The translations under genes were made by a program, and so were the position numbers. This document shows positions 1-6,686 of a stretch of DNA of 12,402 nt, piece by piece. Each line of letters begins with the position of its first letter. Position 1 is the first letter of the stretch. Below the pieces are notes generated by a model. It was given only the letters and a program-made list of their open reading frames with translations. It did no database searches and was not told the DNA's origin. Source of the stretch: Pseudomonadota bacterium (GTDB taxonomy: Bacteria > Pseudomonadota > Alphaproteobacteria > Sphingomonadales > Sphingomonadaceae); contig JAEZFL010000045.1 in NCBI GenBank assembly GCA_023417515.1, positions 1 through 12,402 of the forward strand, written 5' to 3'.

Positions 1-1250
1 GGATCCTCGCCGGTCTCGAGCATGATCTCGAACACCTGCTTGGCGAGCGTGCCGGAGAGGGTGCCGTCGGCGACGAGGGTGAGCAATTCGGCCGCCTGCT
101 TCGGCGAGACCGGGCTGTCGGCGAGGCTGCGGCCGAGCCGGTTGAGCGCACCGAACAAATCGGAAATGACCCAGTTGGAGGCGCGCAGCGCATGCGCGTC
201 GCCCAGTTCGCCGAGCAGTTCCTCGAACCAGCGCGCCGTCTCGACCTCGGCGGTCAGCACCGCGGCATTGTAGGGGGGCAGGCCGAGCGCCGTCTCGTAG
301 CGGCGGCGCTTGGCGTCGGGCAGCTCGGGCAGCGAGGCCCGGCATTCGGCGAGGAAATCGTCGGAAAGCTCGACCGGCAGCAGGTCGGGATCGGGGAAGT
401 AGCGATAATCGTGCGCTTCCTCCTTGGAGCGAAGGCTGCGCGTCTCGCCCTTGTCCGGATCGAACAGCCGGGTCTCCTGGACGACCGTGCCGCCCGCTTC
501 GATCAGGTCGACCTGGCGGTTCGCCTCATAGTCGATCGCCGCCATGATGAAGCGCACCGAATTGACGTTCTTGGTCTCGGTGCGGGTGCCGAACGGCTGG
601 CCGGGCCTGCGCACCGAGACGTTGACGTCGGCGCGCATCGACCCCTGCTCCATATTGCCGTCGCACGAGCCGACATAGCGAAGGATCGACCTGAGCTTGC
701 GGACGTAAGCCCCTGCTTCCTCGGGAGAACGCATGTCGGGCTTCGACACGATCTCCATCAGAGCGACGCCCGACCGGTTGAGGTCGACATAGGAATAGGA
801 CGGATGCTGGTCGTGAAGCATCTTGCCCGCATCCTGCTCGAGGTGGATTCGCTCGATTCCGATCTGCCTGGAGCTGCCCTCGTCCTTGTCGTCGAGAAGC
901 ACCTCGATCACGCCCTCGCCGACGATCGGGTGGTAGAGTTGGCTGATCTGGTAGCCCTGCGGAAGGTCCGGATAGAAATAGTTCTTCCGGTCGAAGCGGC
1001 TCCACGCGTTGATCTGCGCATTCAGCGCCATGCCCGTGCGGACCGCCTGGCGAACGCACTCCTCGTTGAGGACCGGAAGCATGCCCGGCATCGCCGCGTC
1101 GACCAGGCTGACCTGCTGGTTGGGCTCGGCGCCGAACTCGGTCGCAGCGCCCGAGAAGAGCTTGGCGTTGGACACGACCTGGGCGTGCACCTCGAGGCCG
1201 ATCACGACCTCCCACTCGCCGGTGGCGCCATGGATTCGGTAATCAGACAT
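1..1250 (-). CDS. gatB: Aspartyl/glutamyl-tRNA(Asn/Gln) amidotransferase subunit B (3' end outside window)
   Basis: GatB binds the misacylated Glu-tRNA(Gln) or Asp-tRNA(Asn), activates the side chain by phosphorylation and completes transamidation with ammonia delivered from GatA, in the cytoplasmic GatCAB complex. The frame opens with ATG at 1250 (MSDYRIHGATGEWEVVIGLE) and stays open to the left edge, giving 416 residues. The family is usually about 475-500 residues, so part of the C-terminal tRNA-binding (YqeY-like) tail is missing. Visible family features are VIGLEVHAQ (residues 16-24), the DLNRSGVALMEIVS signature region (156-169), ADVNVSVR (207-214) and the TETKNVNS block (224-231). It is the last visible gene of gatC-gatA-gatB. 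The ATG has only a weak Shine-Dalgarno, and the REP-like repeat ends 10 nt upstream of it. The identification is secure; only the end lies outside the window. Confidence 0.97.
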   Translation of the reverse strand, partial: MSDYRIHGATGEWEVVIGLEVHAQVVSNAKLFSGAATEFGAEPNQQVSLVDAAMPGMLPVLNEECVRQAVRTGMALNAQINAWSRFDRKNYFYPDLPQGYQISQLYHPIVGEGVIEVLLDDKDEGSSRQIGIERIHLEQDAGKMLHDQHPSYSYVDLNRSGVALMEIVSKPDMRSPEEAGAYVRKLRSILRYVGSCDGNMEQGSMRADVNVSVRRPGQPFGTRTETKNVNSVRFIMAAIDYEANRQVDLIEAGGTVVQETRLFDPDKGETRSLRSKEEAHDYRYFPDPDLLPVELSDDFLAECRASLPELPDAKRRRYETALGLPPYNAAVLTAEVETARWFEELLGELGDAHALRASNWVISDLFGALNRLGRSLADSPVSPKQAAELLTLVADGTLSGTLAKQVFEIMLETGED

Positions 1251-1260
1251 GGGCAGACCC

Positions 1261-1347
1261 CGTCATCCCAGCGGAAGCTGGGATCTCAATTGTTCTTGTC
1301 TGCGGTGAAGCAAGTGAAGTGAGATTCCAGCTTTCGCTGGAATGACG
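1261..1347. repeat. Head-to-head pair of REP-like palindromes between gatA and gatB
   Basis: Two 28-nt units, 1261-1288 and 1320-1347, are inverted copies of each other with 25 of 28 positions matching. Each unit starts with CGTCAT and ends in ATCTCA when read inward. Each is itself a hairpin: ATCCCAGC/GCTGGGAT with a GGAA loop in the left unit, and TTCCAGC/GCTGGAA with a TTTC loop in the right. The 31 nt between them show no pattern. This is the layout of a REP pair (BIME-like), a family normally dispersed by RAYT-type transposases; no such transposase is in the window. In mRNA it lies between the gatA stop and the gatB start, so it may stabilise ends or tune gatB translation. That role is inference. 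Confidence 0.85.
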
Positions 1348-1361
1348 ATCGAGCGTCATCG

Positions 1362-2840
1362 TCACCACCAGGCCTCCGCGCGATGGTTGAAGCCGGAGCG
1401 CTCTTCCAGCGCCAGGCCGGCGTTGAGGACGCCCTGCTCGTCGAACGGGCGACCGATCAGCTGGAGGCCGAGCGGAAGGCCCTGGCCGTCGAGGCCAGCG
1501 GGCACCGACATGGCGGGAAGGCCGGCAAGGCTCGCCGGAACCGCGAACACGTCGTTGAGGTACATTGCGAGCGGGTCGGCGCTCTTGTCGCCGAGCGCGA
1601 AGGCGGCGCTCGGGGCGGTCGGGGTGAGGATCAGGTCGACCTCGTTGAACACCTTCTCGAAGTCGCTCGCGATCAATGCCCGGACTTTCTGCGCCTGGTT
1701 GAAATAGGCGTCGTAGAAGCCCGCGGAGAGCACATAGGTCCCGATCATGATGCGGCGCTTCACCTCGGCGCCGAAGCCGTCGTGGCGCGTCGCCTGGTAC
1801 ATGGAGTCGATGCCGCCGTCGCTCTCGCCGCGAAGGCCGTAGCGGACTCCGTCATAGCGGGCGAGGTTGGACGACGCCTCTGCCGGCGCGATGATGTAGT
1901 AGGTCGGAAGCGCGAATTTGGTGTGCGGCAGCGAGACCTCGACGATCTCGGCGCCGGCGTCTCGCATCCGCTCGATGCCCTCGTCCCATACGCGGCCGAT
2001 CTCCTCGGGAATGCCGTCGATGCGATATTCCCTGGGGATGCCGATGCGCTTGCCGCGGATGTCGCTGTTCAGCGCCGCTTCCCAGTTCGGCACCGGCATG
2101 TCGAGCGAGGTCGAGTCCTTCGGATCGAAGCCGGCCATCGCCTCGAGCATGATCGCGCAGTCGCGGACGTCGCGCGCCATGGGCCCCGCCTGGTCGAGGC
2201 TCGAGGCGAAGGCGACAATTCCCCAGCGCGAGCAGCGGCCGTAGGTCGGCTTGATCCCCGAGATGCCGACGAAGGCGGCAGGCTGGCGGATCGAGCCGCC
2301 GGTGTCGGTGCCGGTCGCGCCCGGGCACAGGCGCGCGGCCACCGCCGAGGCGCTTCCGCCAGACGATCCGCCCGGAGCGAGCGGGGCGTTGCCGCCGTCA
2401 TTGCGCCGCCACGGCGAGATGACCGGACCATAGGCGCTGGTCTCGTTGGAGGAGCCCATGGCAAATTCATCGAGATTGAGCTTGCCGAGCATGCCGGCGC
2501 CGGCGTCCCACAGCTTCTGGCTGACACTGCTTTCATAGACCGGCTTGAAGCCGCCGAGCATCTTGCTTCCGGCGGTCGTCTGCACGCCTTTGGTGGCGAA
2601 CAGGTCCTTCATTCCGATCGGCACGCCAGACAGCGGCTTGAGGTCGCCCGAGGCGCGAGCCCGGTCGGCAGCGTCCGCGGCCGCGAGCGCATGGTCGGGA
2701 GTCTCGACGACATAAGCGTTGAGCGCCCTGCCCTTCTCGACATTGGCGATGAAGCCTTCCGCGACCTCGCGGGCTGAGAAGCTGCCGTCGCGGACGCCGT
2801 CGCGCAGAGCGGCGATGGAAAGATCGGTAAGGTCAGACAC
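1362..2840 (-). CDS. gatA: Aspartyl/glutamyl-tRNA(Asn/Gln) amidotransferase subunit A
   Basis: GatA is the glutaminase of GatCAB: it hydrolyses glutamine and channels ammonia to GatB, which allows correct Gln-tRNA(Gln)/Asn-tRNA(Asn) formation where the matching synthetase is missing. The 492-residue product has the amidase-signature fold. The Ser-cisSer-Lys triad is intact: Lys78 in GMKDLFATKG, cis-Ser159 in PGGSSGGSASA and nucleophile Ser183 in TDTGGSIRQP. Length is normal for the family. The start is GTG at 2838-2840, overlapping the gatC TAG by one base, which implies translational coupling. The next in-frame Met would remove conserved N-terminus, so GTG is preferred. The C-terminus (NHRAEAWW) is intact, and the stop lies 14 nt from the REP pair before gatB. 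Confidence 0.97.
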   Translation of the reverse strand: MSDLTDLSIAALRDGVRDGSFSAREVAEGFIANVEKGRALNAYVVETPDHALAAADAADRARASGDLKPLSGVPIGMKDLFATKGVQTTAGSKMLGGFKPVYESSVSQKLWDAGAGMLGKLNLDEFAMGSSNETSAYGPVISPWRRNDGGNAPLAPGGSSGGSASAVAARLCPGATGTDTGGSIRQPAAFVGISGIKPTYGRCSRWGIVAFASSLDQAGPMARDVRDCAIMLEAMAGFDPKDSTSLDMPVPNWEAALNSDIRGKRIGIPREYRIDGIPEEIGRVWDEGIERMRDAGAEIVEVSLPHTKFALPTYYIIAPAEASSNLARYDGVRYGLRGESDGGIDSMYQATRHDGFGAEVKRRIMIGTYVLSAGFYDAYFNQAQKVRALIASDFEKVFNEVDLILTPTAPSAAFALGDKSADPLAMYLNDVFAVPASLAGLPAMSVPAGLDGQGLPLGLQLIGRPFDEQGVLNAGLALEERSGFNHRAEAWW

Positions 2841-3127
2841 TATTCGATCACCTTCGGCACGGCGAAGAAGCCGTGTTCGGCAGCGGGCGCGTTGGCGAGC
2901 ACGTCGTCGCGGATGCCGCCGTCATTCACCTCGTCCTGGCGCATGCGCAGCTTGTTGGGGATGACGGCCGTCATCGGCTGGACGCCGGTGACGTCGACTT
3001 CCTGCAGCTGCTCGATCCAGCCGAGGATGTTGTTGAGCTCCGGCTCCAGCGCCGCGACCTCCTCGTCGGAGACGGCGATGCGGGCCAGCTTGGCGATATG
3101 GCGCACGGTGGCAGCGTCGACTGACAT
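2840..3127 (-). CDS. gatC: Aspartyl/glutamyl-tRNA(Asn/Gln) amidotransferase subunit C
   Basis: GatC is the small clamp subunit that wraps around and stabilises the GatA-GatB interface. The 95-residue protein has the family pattern: an N-terminal helical part (DAATVRHIAKLARIAVSDEE), then ELNNILGWIEQLQEVDVTGVQPM (residues 31-53) and a C-terminal LRMRQDEV...ANAPAAEHGFFAVPKVIE tail that threads along GatA. The ATG at 3125-3127 follows an AAAAGG-type Shine-Dalgarno about 7 nt upstream. It is the first gene of gatC-gatA-gatB; its TAG stop shares its G with the GTG start of gatA. It diverges from the hydrolase gene that starts at 3252, so the operon promoter must lie within the 124-bp gap or just inside the hydrolase gene. 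Confidence 0.96.
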   Translation of the reverse strand: MSVDAATVRHIAKLARIAVSDEEVAALEPELNNILGWIEQLQEVDVTGVQPMTAVIPNKLRMRQDEVNDGGIRDDVLANAPAAEHGFFAVPKVIE

Positions 3128-3251
3128 TCAAGAACCTTTTGGAGACAGGATCGCGGACGATCCCTGGCCGGGCTGCTAGCAGCGGCGCTGCACTGCGGCA
3201 AGAAGAGCGCAAGGCTTGCATCCGCCTTTCGCTTGGGCTTGGAGGCGCGCC
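3128..3251. promoter_or_regulatory. Divergent intergenic region between gatC and the DUF3089 gene
   Basis: This 124-bp gap must hold the start signals of both divergent units. I see no convincing -35/-10 pair on either strand. It contains a 6-bp hairpin (GGATCG/CGATCC, 3148-3163, loop CGGA) and a perfect 12-bp palindrome GCTGCTAGCAGC (3172-3183), which could be an operator but could equally be chance in GC-rich DNA. A GGAGG Shine-Dalgarno for the plus-strand gene is at 3241-3245. Confidence 0.45.
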
Positions 3252-4385
3252 ATGGCCAAGCCCCGTCGAAGTTGCGCAACCCGGTTCCTGTGGCTGGTCG
3301 CGATCATCACCTTTCTCGTCATCGCCGGCGGAATCGCCTATTCAGCGCTTGCGCCCTACCTCATCCGCTGGGCGACGATCCCCACGACCGAGTTCGTCGA
3401 GGTGCCCAAGGCGCCGAACGTCACCTATGCCGACGCTCAGCTGTGGATCGCCCGGCCGGACATTGCCGACAATCCGTCGCTGTGGCTGCCGCAGGGAGTC
3501 CAGCCTGCCGAGGGCGAGCCGCGCGCGTCGGTCTTCTTCATCCACCCGACCTCCTTCCTCGAGCGCAGCGCGTGGAACGCTCCGCTCGATCACCAGGAGT
3601 CGCAGTGGCGCGCCGCGCTGTTCGTGCGCAGCCAGGCGAGCGCGTTCAACCAGGTCGGCCGGGTGTGGGCCCCCAAATACCGCCAGGCGACGTTCGGCGC
3701 CTTCCTCACCGACCAGGACGATGCCCGCCGAGCGCTCGATTATGCCTATCGGGACGTCCTCGCCGCTTATGAGGAGTTCATCAGGCAGGCGCCCGCGGGC
3801 AGCCCGATCATCCTCGCGGGCCACAGCCAGGGCAGTCTCCACCTGCTTCGACTTCTGCACGAACGCCTTCGCGGGGCGCCCGAGAAGGACCGCATCGTTG
3901 CGGCTTATGTCGTGGGCTGGCCGATCTCGACGACGGCCGACCTGGCCGCTCTCCCCTTCCCCGCCTGCGAGCGCGCCGGCCAACCGGGATGCATCCTGTC
4001 CTGGATGAGCTTCGCCGAGCCCGCCGACCCGGCGATGATCGTCGAGACGTGGGAGGCGACTCCGGGGCTCAACGGCCAGCCGCGCGCCGGCACGCCGATG
4101 GTCTGCACCAATCCGCTCACCGGTAATGCCGGCGGCGCCGCGCCGCGCGAGGCCAATCTCGGCACGCTCATCCCCAATGGCGATCTCAGCGACGCGACGC
4201 TCCAGGCCCAGGCGGTGCCCGCCCGCTGCGACGAGCGCGGTTTCCTGCTGATCGGCACCGAGCTGCCCGACCTCGGCAATTACGTGCTCCCCGGCAACAA
4301 TTATCACGTCTACGACTACGCCCTGTTCTGGTCGAACATCCGCGCCGACGCCGAGGCACGGCTGGAGGCATTTCTTGCGCAGTGA
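3252..4385 (+). CDS. Membrane-anchored DUF3089 family alpha/beta hydrolase
   Basis: The product has 377 residues. The start is ATG 3252, six bases after a GGAGG at 3241-3245; an in-frame ATG at 3216 has no such signal. A basic N-terminus (MAKPRRSCATR) precedes one hydrophobic segment at about residues 12-34, so it is probably a signal anchor with the catalytic domain outside the cytoplasm. Hydrolase features are FFIHPTSF (95-102), the nucleophile elbow AGHSQGS with Ser192, and a C-terminal NNYHVYDYALFWSNI block (349-363) whose His352 is a candidate catalytic His. This combination matches DUF3089, an esterase/lipase-like family of unknown substrate. It starts 124 bp from the divergent gatC and ends 153 bp before ruvX, separated from it by a compound palindrome. 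Substrate and physiological role cannot be read from the sequence. Confidence 0.88.
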   Translation: MAKPRRSCATRFLWLVAIITFLVIAGGIAYSALAPYLIRWATIPTTEFVEVPKAPNVTYADAQLWIARPDIADNPSLWLPQGVQPAEGEPRASVFFIHPTSFLERSAWNAPLDHQESQWRAALFVRSQASAFNQVGRVWAPKYRQATFGAFLTDQDDARRALDYAYRDVLAAYEEFIRQAPAGSPIILAGHSQGSLHLLRLLHERLRGAPEKDRIVAAYVVGWPISTTADLAALPFPACERAGQPGCILSWMSFAEPADPAMIVETWEATPGLNGQPRAGTPMVCTNPLTGNAGGAAPREANLGTLIPNGDLSDATLQAQAVPARCDERGFLLIGTELPDLGNYVLPGNNYHVYDYALFWSNIRADAEARLEAFLAQ

Positions 4386-4397
4386 CGCCCCTCTTTA

Positions 4398-4534
4398 TCC
4401 TCCCGGTGAAGCGAAGCTTCATGGAGAGGGGGACCGCCGCAGGCGGTGGAGGGGCCGCTCGAGGCCTGCGCAAAGCCCCCCCACCACTCGCTTCGCGAGC
4501 GGTCCCCCTCCCCTTCGCTTCGCGACAGGGAGGA
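4398..4534. repeat. Compound palindromic intergenic repeat: two inverted ~60-nt units upstream of ruvX
   Basis: The left unit (4398-4455) and right unit (4475-4534) are imperfect inverted copies around a 19-nt centre. The element is bounded by TCCTCCC (4398-4404) and GGGAGGA (4528-4534), a perfect 7-nt inverted pair. Inside, 4423-4437 pairs with 4499-4513 at 14 of 15 positions, and 4445-4455 pairs with 4475-4485 at 10 of 11. Each unit also holds small local hairpins: TGAAGC-GAA-GCTTCA (4407-4421), ACCGCC-GCA-GGCGGT (4433-4447), CTCGC-TTC-GCGAG (4487-4499) and TCGC-TTC-GCGA (4515-4525). The G-rich strand with small variable hairpins resembles dispersed repeats I associate with sphingomonad genomes. 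The right arm overlaps the ruvX Shine-Dalgarno. Confidence 0.85.
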
Positions 4535-4537
4535 GGG
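4531..4537 (+). promoter_or_regulatory. ruvX Shine-Dalgarno embedded in the repeat's terminal arm
   Basis: AGGAGGG at 4531-4537 lies just before the ATG at 4539, with very short spacing counted from its last G and about 4 nt counted from AGGA. It decides the start over the in-frame ATG at 4446, which lies in the palindrome and would add 31 low-complexity residues. The first four bases are also the outer end of the compound repeat, so pairing with TCCTCCC at 4398-4404 would bury the site. Confidence 0.7.
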
Positions 4538-4538
4538 C

Positions 4539-5006
4539 ATGATCGCCGCGGACGCAGCCGAATTCCGGGAAGCGCTTCCGAACGGCGGGCGCCTGATGGG
4601 GCTGGATGTCGGCACCAAGACGATCGGGCTGGCCTTCTGCGATTCGGGCTGGACCATCGCAACGGCGGCCGAGCTGCTCCGCCGGACCAAGTTCGCCGCC
4701 GACCTCGACAGGCTGAGCGGAATCGCCGCCTCGCAGAGCGTCAAGGGGATCGTCGTCGGCCTGCCGCTCAACATGGACGGCAGCGACAGCCCGCGCACCC
4801 AGTCGACCCGCGCCTTCGCCCGCAACCTGGCACCGCTCGACCTGCCGGTGCTGCTCTGGGACGAGCGCTGGTCGACCCAGGCGGTCACTCGCACCCTCAT
4901 CGACGCCGACGCCAGCCGCGCCCGCCGCGCCGAGCTGGTCGACAAGATGGCCGCCGCCTACATCCTCCAGGGCGCAATCGATGCGCTCGTGGGGCTGACG
5001 CCATGA
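4539..5006 (+). CDS. ruvX: Putative pre-16S rRNA nuclease / Holliday junction resolvase-like protein RuvX (YqgF)
   Basis: RuvX/YqgF is an RNase H-fold nuclease. The E. coli member is linked to maturation of the 16S rRNA 5' end, and other members have been proposed as Holliday-junction resolvases. The 155-residue product shows the fold's acidic positions: Asp23 in GLDVGTKTIGLAFCD (21-35), Glu109 in LWDERWST (106-113) and Asp135 in LVDKMAAAYIL (133-143), plus the strong family block VVGLPLNMDGS (72-82). Length is near the usual 135-160. The start at 4539 follows AGGAGGG. Its TGA overlaps the next gene's ATG in an ATGA junction, so the two are translationally coupled. Immediately upstream is a compound palindrome that could affect its translation. 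Confidence 0.94.
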   Translation: MIAADAAEFREALPNGGRLMGLDVGTKTIGLAFCDSGWTIATAAELLRRTKFAADLDRLSGIAASQSVKGIVVGLPLNMDGSDSPRTQSTRAFARNLAPLDLPVLLWDERWSTQAVTRTLIDADASRARRAELVDKMAAAYILQGAIDALVGLTP

Positions 5007-5527
5007 CGCTGCTTCTGTCGATCGACGTCGAGGCGAGCGGCCCGGCGCCGATGCATGGCGACATGATCAGCTTCGCCGCGGTGATCATCGAGGAAGGGCT
5101 GAACCGAACCTTCGATTCCGGCAACATGCGGCCGGAAAGCGAGCATTATTGGCCGGAGGCCTATGCGGCGATCGGAATGACCCGCGAGGAGCATCTCGCC
5201 GCGCCTTATTCGATCCGCGAACGGATCCTCGATTTCGCCGACTGGCTGGAGGGCATGCGCGAGCCGCGGCGCCGGTTCATCATGGTCAGCGACAATCCCG
5301 GCTTCGACTTCCAGTGGATGAACTTCGAGCTTCTCAATCACACCAACCAGCAGCTGCTCGGCCATTCCGCGCGGCGAATCGGCGACGTGTGGTCGGGGCT
5401 GAGGAAGAAGCCGCTCGAGACGGCGACCTGGAAACGCTACCGGATCACTCCGCACGACCACACGCCGCTCAACGACGCGATGGGCAATGCCGAGGCCTGG
5501 CTGGAGATGTGGCGGCAGCATGGCTGA
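5003..5527 (+). CDS. DEDDh-type 3'-5' exonuclease (RNase T / Rv2179c-like)
   Basis: The product has 174 residues and opens with LLSIDVEASGP, where Asp8 and Glu10 form the DxE of Exo I. Exo II is represented by VSDNPGFDFQWMN (95-107), with Asp97/Asp102 as candidates. Exo III is HTPLNDA (153-159), with the His153-x4-Asp158 spacing of the DEDDh class. The sequence is shorter than RNase T or the DNA polymerase epsilon subunit and best resembles the Rv2179c-like exoribonuclease group, which trims 3' ends of structured RNA. It starts at the ATGA overlap with ruvX, and its own end overlaps the presumed start of the dehydrogenase, so it sits mid-operon. Pairing with a pre-rRNA nuclease suggests RNA processing; the true substrate is inferred, not shown. 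Confidence 0.85.
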   Translation: MTLLLSIDVEASGPAPMHGDMISFAAVIIEEGLNRTFDSGNMRPESEHYWPEAYAAIGMTREEHLAAPYSIRERILDFADWLEGMREPRRRFIMVSDNPGFDFQWMNFELLNHTNQQLLGHSARRIGDVWSGLRKKPLETATWKRYRITPHDHTPLNDAMGNAEAWLEMWRQHG

Positions 5528-6512
5528 GCGGATGCGCGCGATGGAGTTCAGGGCGGTCGGCGAACCACTGAGCTGCGTCGAACGCCCACTGCCCGAGCCC
5601 GGGGCGAACGAGCTGCTCATCGAGGTCTCCGCCTGCGCGGTCTGTCGCACCGATCTTCACATCGTCGATGGCGACATCGTCGGTCGGCGACCGGTGGTGC
5701 CCGGCCACGAAGTCGTCGGCCGGGTGATCGCTCTCGGCGCCGGAGTTACCGGGTTCGCACTCGGCAACCGAGTCGGCGTGCCCTGGCTCGGGGGCACCTG
5801 CGGCACCTGCGGCTATTGCATGAAGGGCGCCGAGAACCTCTGCGACGCCCCAGCCTTCACCGGCTTCACCCGCGACGGCGGCTTCGCGACCCACATGGTC
5901 GCCGACGCCCGCTACTGCTTCGCCATCCCCGACATCTACGACGATGCCGAAGCCGCGCCCCTGCTCTGCGCCGGACTGATCGGCTTTCGCTCGTACCGGA
6001 TGGCGGGAGACGCGCACCGGCTCGGCCTCTACGGCTTCGGCGCGGCAGCCCACCTGTTGGCGCAGGTCGCAGTCGGCGACGGCCGCCGGGTCTTCGCCTT
6101 CACGAAGCCGGGCGACATTGCGGGCCAGGACTTCGCCCTGCGCCTCGGCTGCATATGGGCCGGCGGATCCGATGAAGCACCGCCCGAGGAGCTGGACGCC
6201 GCCATCATCTTCGCGCCGGTCGGGGCTCTGGTGCCGGAAGCCCTGAAGCGGGTCCGCAAAGGAGGCCGGGTGGTTTGCGGCGGCATCCACATGAGCGCCA
6301 TTCCGAGCTTCCCCTACGAGGATCTGTGGGGCGAGCGGCAGGTCGTCTCCGTCGCCAACCTGACCCGCGAGGACGGCATCGCCTTCATGGACCGGATTGG
6401 GCGAGATCACGTGAAAGTCGTCACCACGACTTTCCCGCTCGCGAAGGCGAACGAGGCGATCGCCGCGGTCCGCGCGGGCAGCGTCGAAGGCGCAGCGGTG
6501 CTGCTGCCCTAG
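5520..6512 (+). CDS. Zinc-dependent alcohol dehydrogenase (MDR superfamily, AdhA-like)
   Basis: This NAD(P)-dependent, cytosolic medium-chain dehydrogenase probably oxidises alcohols or reduces aldehydes; the substrate is unknown. The product has 330 residues from ATG 5520. Catalytic-zinc ligands are visible: Cys42 in CAVCRTDLH, His63-Glu64 in PGHEVVGRV and Cys150 in PLLCAGLIGF. The structural-zinc cysteines are 94, 97, 100 and 108 (CGTCGYC...NLC). The Rossmann turn is GLYGFGAAAH (169-178). All key residues are intact. The start is uncertain: ATG 5520 overlaps the exonuclease stop by 8 nt, while ATG 5532 (MRAMEF) would leave a 4-nt gap and match common family N-termini; neither has a strong Shine-Dalgarno. 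It is the third and last gene of the ruvX cluster, and no terminator is obvious in the 27 nt before the oppositely oriented tRNA. Confidence 0.9.
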   Translation: MAERMRAMEFRAVGEPLSCVERPLPEPGANELLIEVSACAVCRTDLHIVDGDIVGRRPVVPGHEVVGRVIALGAGVTGFALGNRVGVPWLGGTCGTCGYCMKGAENLCDAPAFTGFTRDGGFATHMVADARYCFAIPDIYDDAEAAPLLCAGLIGFRSYRMAGDAHRLGLYGFGAAAHLLAQVAVGDGRRVFAFTKPGDIAGQDFALRLGCIWAGGSDEAPPEELDAAIIFAPVGALVPEALKRVRKGGRVVCGGIHMSAIPSFPYEDLWGERQVVSVANLTREDGIAFMDRIGRDHVKVVTTTFPLAKANEAIAAVRAGSVEGAAVLLP

Positions 6513-6539
6513 TCGCCGCTCAGGATGGAGGCCGAGGCG

Positions 6540-6614
6540 TGGTGGGCGCGGCAAGGATTGAACTTGCGACCCCACCCGTGTGAAGGGTGTGCTCTACCAC
6601 TGAGCTACGCGCCC
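6540..6614 (-). tRNA. tRNA-Val (anticodon CAC), with encoded CCA
   Basis: Read on the minus strand, all arms form: acceptor GGGCGCG/CGCGCCC (7 bp), D-arm GCTC/GAGC, anticodon stem CACCC/GGGTG with loop TTCACAC, a 5-nt variable loop, and T-stem GCAAG/CTTGC with loop TTCAATC. The body is 72 nt (6543-6614), followed by an encoded CCA (6540-6542). Anticodon CAC reads GUG, so the identity is valine. It lies 70 bp downstream of hup on the same strand. Confidence 0.95.
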
Positions 6615-6624
6615 ACGCTCCGGA

Positions 6625-6644
6625 GGCGGCCAAATGGGGCCGCC
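6625..6644 (-). other. GC-rich hairpin between hup and tRNA-Val
   Basis: GGCGGCC (6625-6631) and GGCCGCC (6638-6644) form a perfect 7-bp stem with a 6-nt loop, 10 nt upstream of the tRNA 5' end. It has no U-run, so it is not a clear intrinsic terminator. It may be a processing or pausing element in a hup-tRNA transcript, or simply GC-rich chance. Confidence 0.4.
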
Positions 6645-6672
6645 GGTCCGTTCGGTCAAGAGGAAAGCTCCC

Positions 6673-6686
6673 GACCCGAACGGGTC
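6673..6686 (-). terminator. Weak terminator-like hairpin overlapping the hup stop
   Basis: GACCCG/CGGGTC form a 6-bp stem with a 2-nt turn (or 5 bp with a 4-nt loop) that includes part of the hup TGA. On the minus strand it is followed by GGGAGCTTTCCTCTT, which is only moderately pyrimidine-rich. Termination would be partial at best, so read-through into the tRNA is possible. Confidence 0.3.

Noticed and set aside
192..1322. A 376-codon plus-strand frame opposite gatB, and similar frames opposite gatA and clpX
   Set aside because: They are antisense shadows of well-conserved genes, with no plausible ribosome sites or domains.
4446..4538. N-terminal extension of ruvX by 31 residues
   Set aside because: The extension is translated palindromic repeat DNA. 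AGGAGGG immediately before 4539 marks the real start.
6513..6684. tRNA-Val as an integration site for a genomic island
   Set aside because: No integrase, no repeated tRNA 3' end and no compositional break are visible on either side. Both neighbours are ordinary chromosomal genes.
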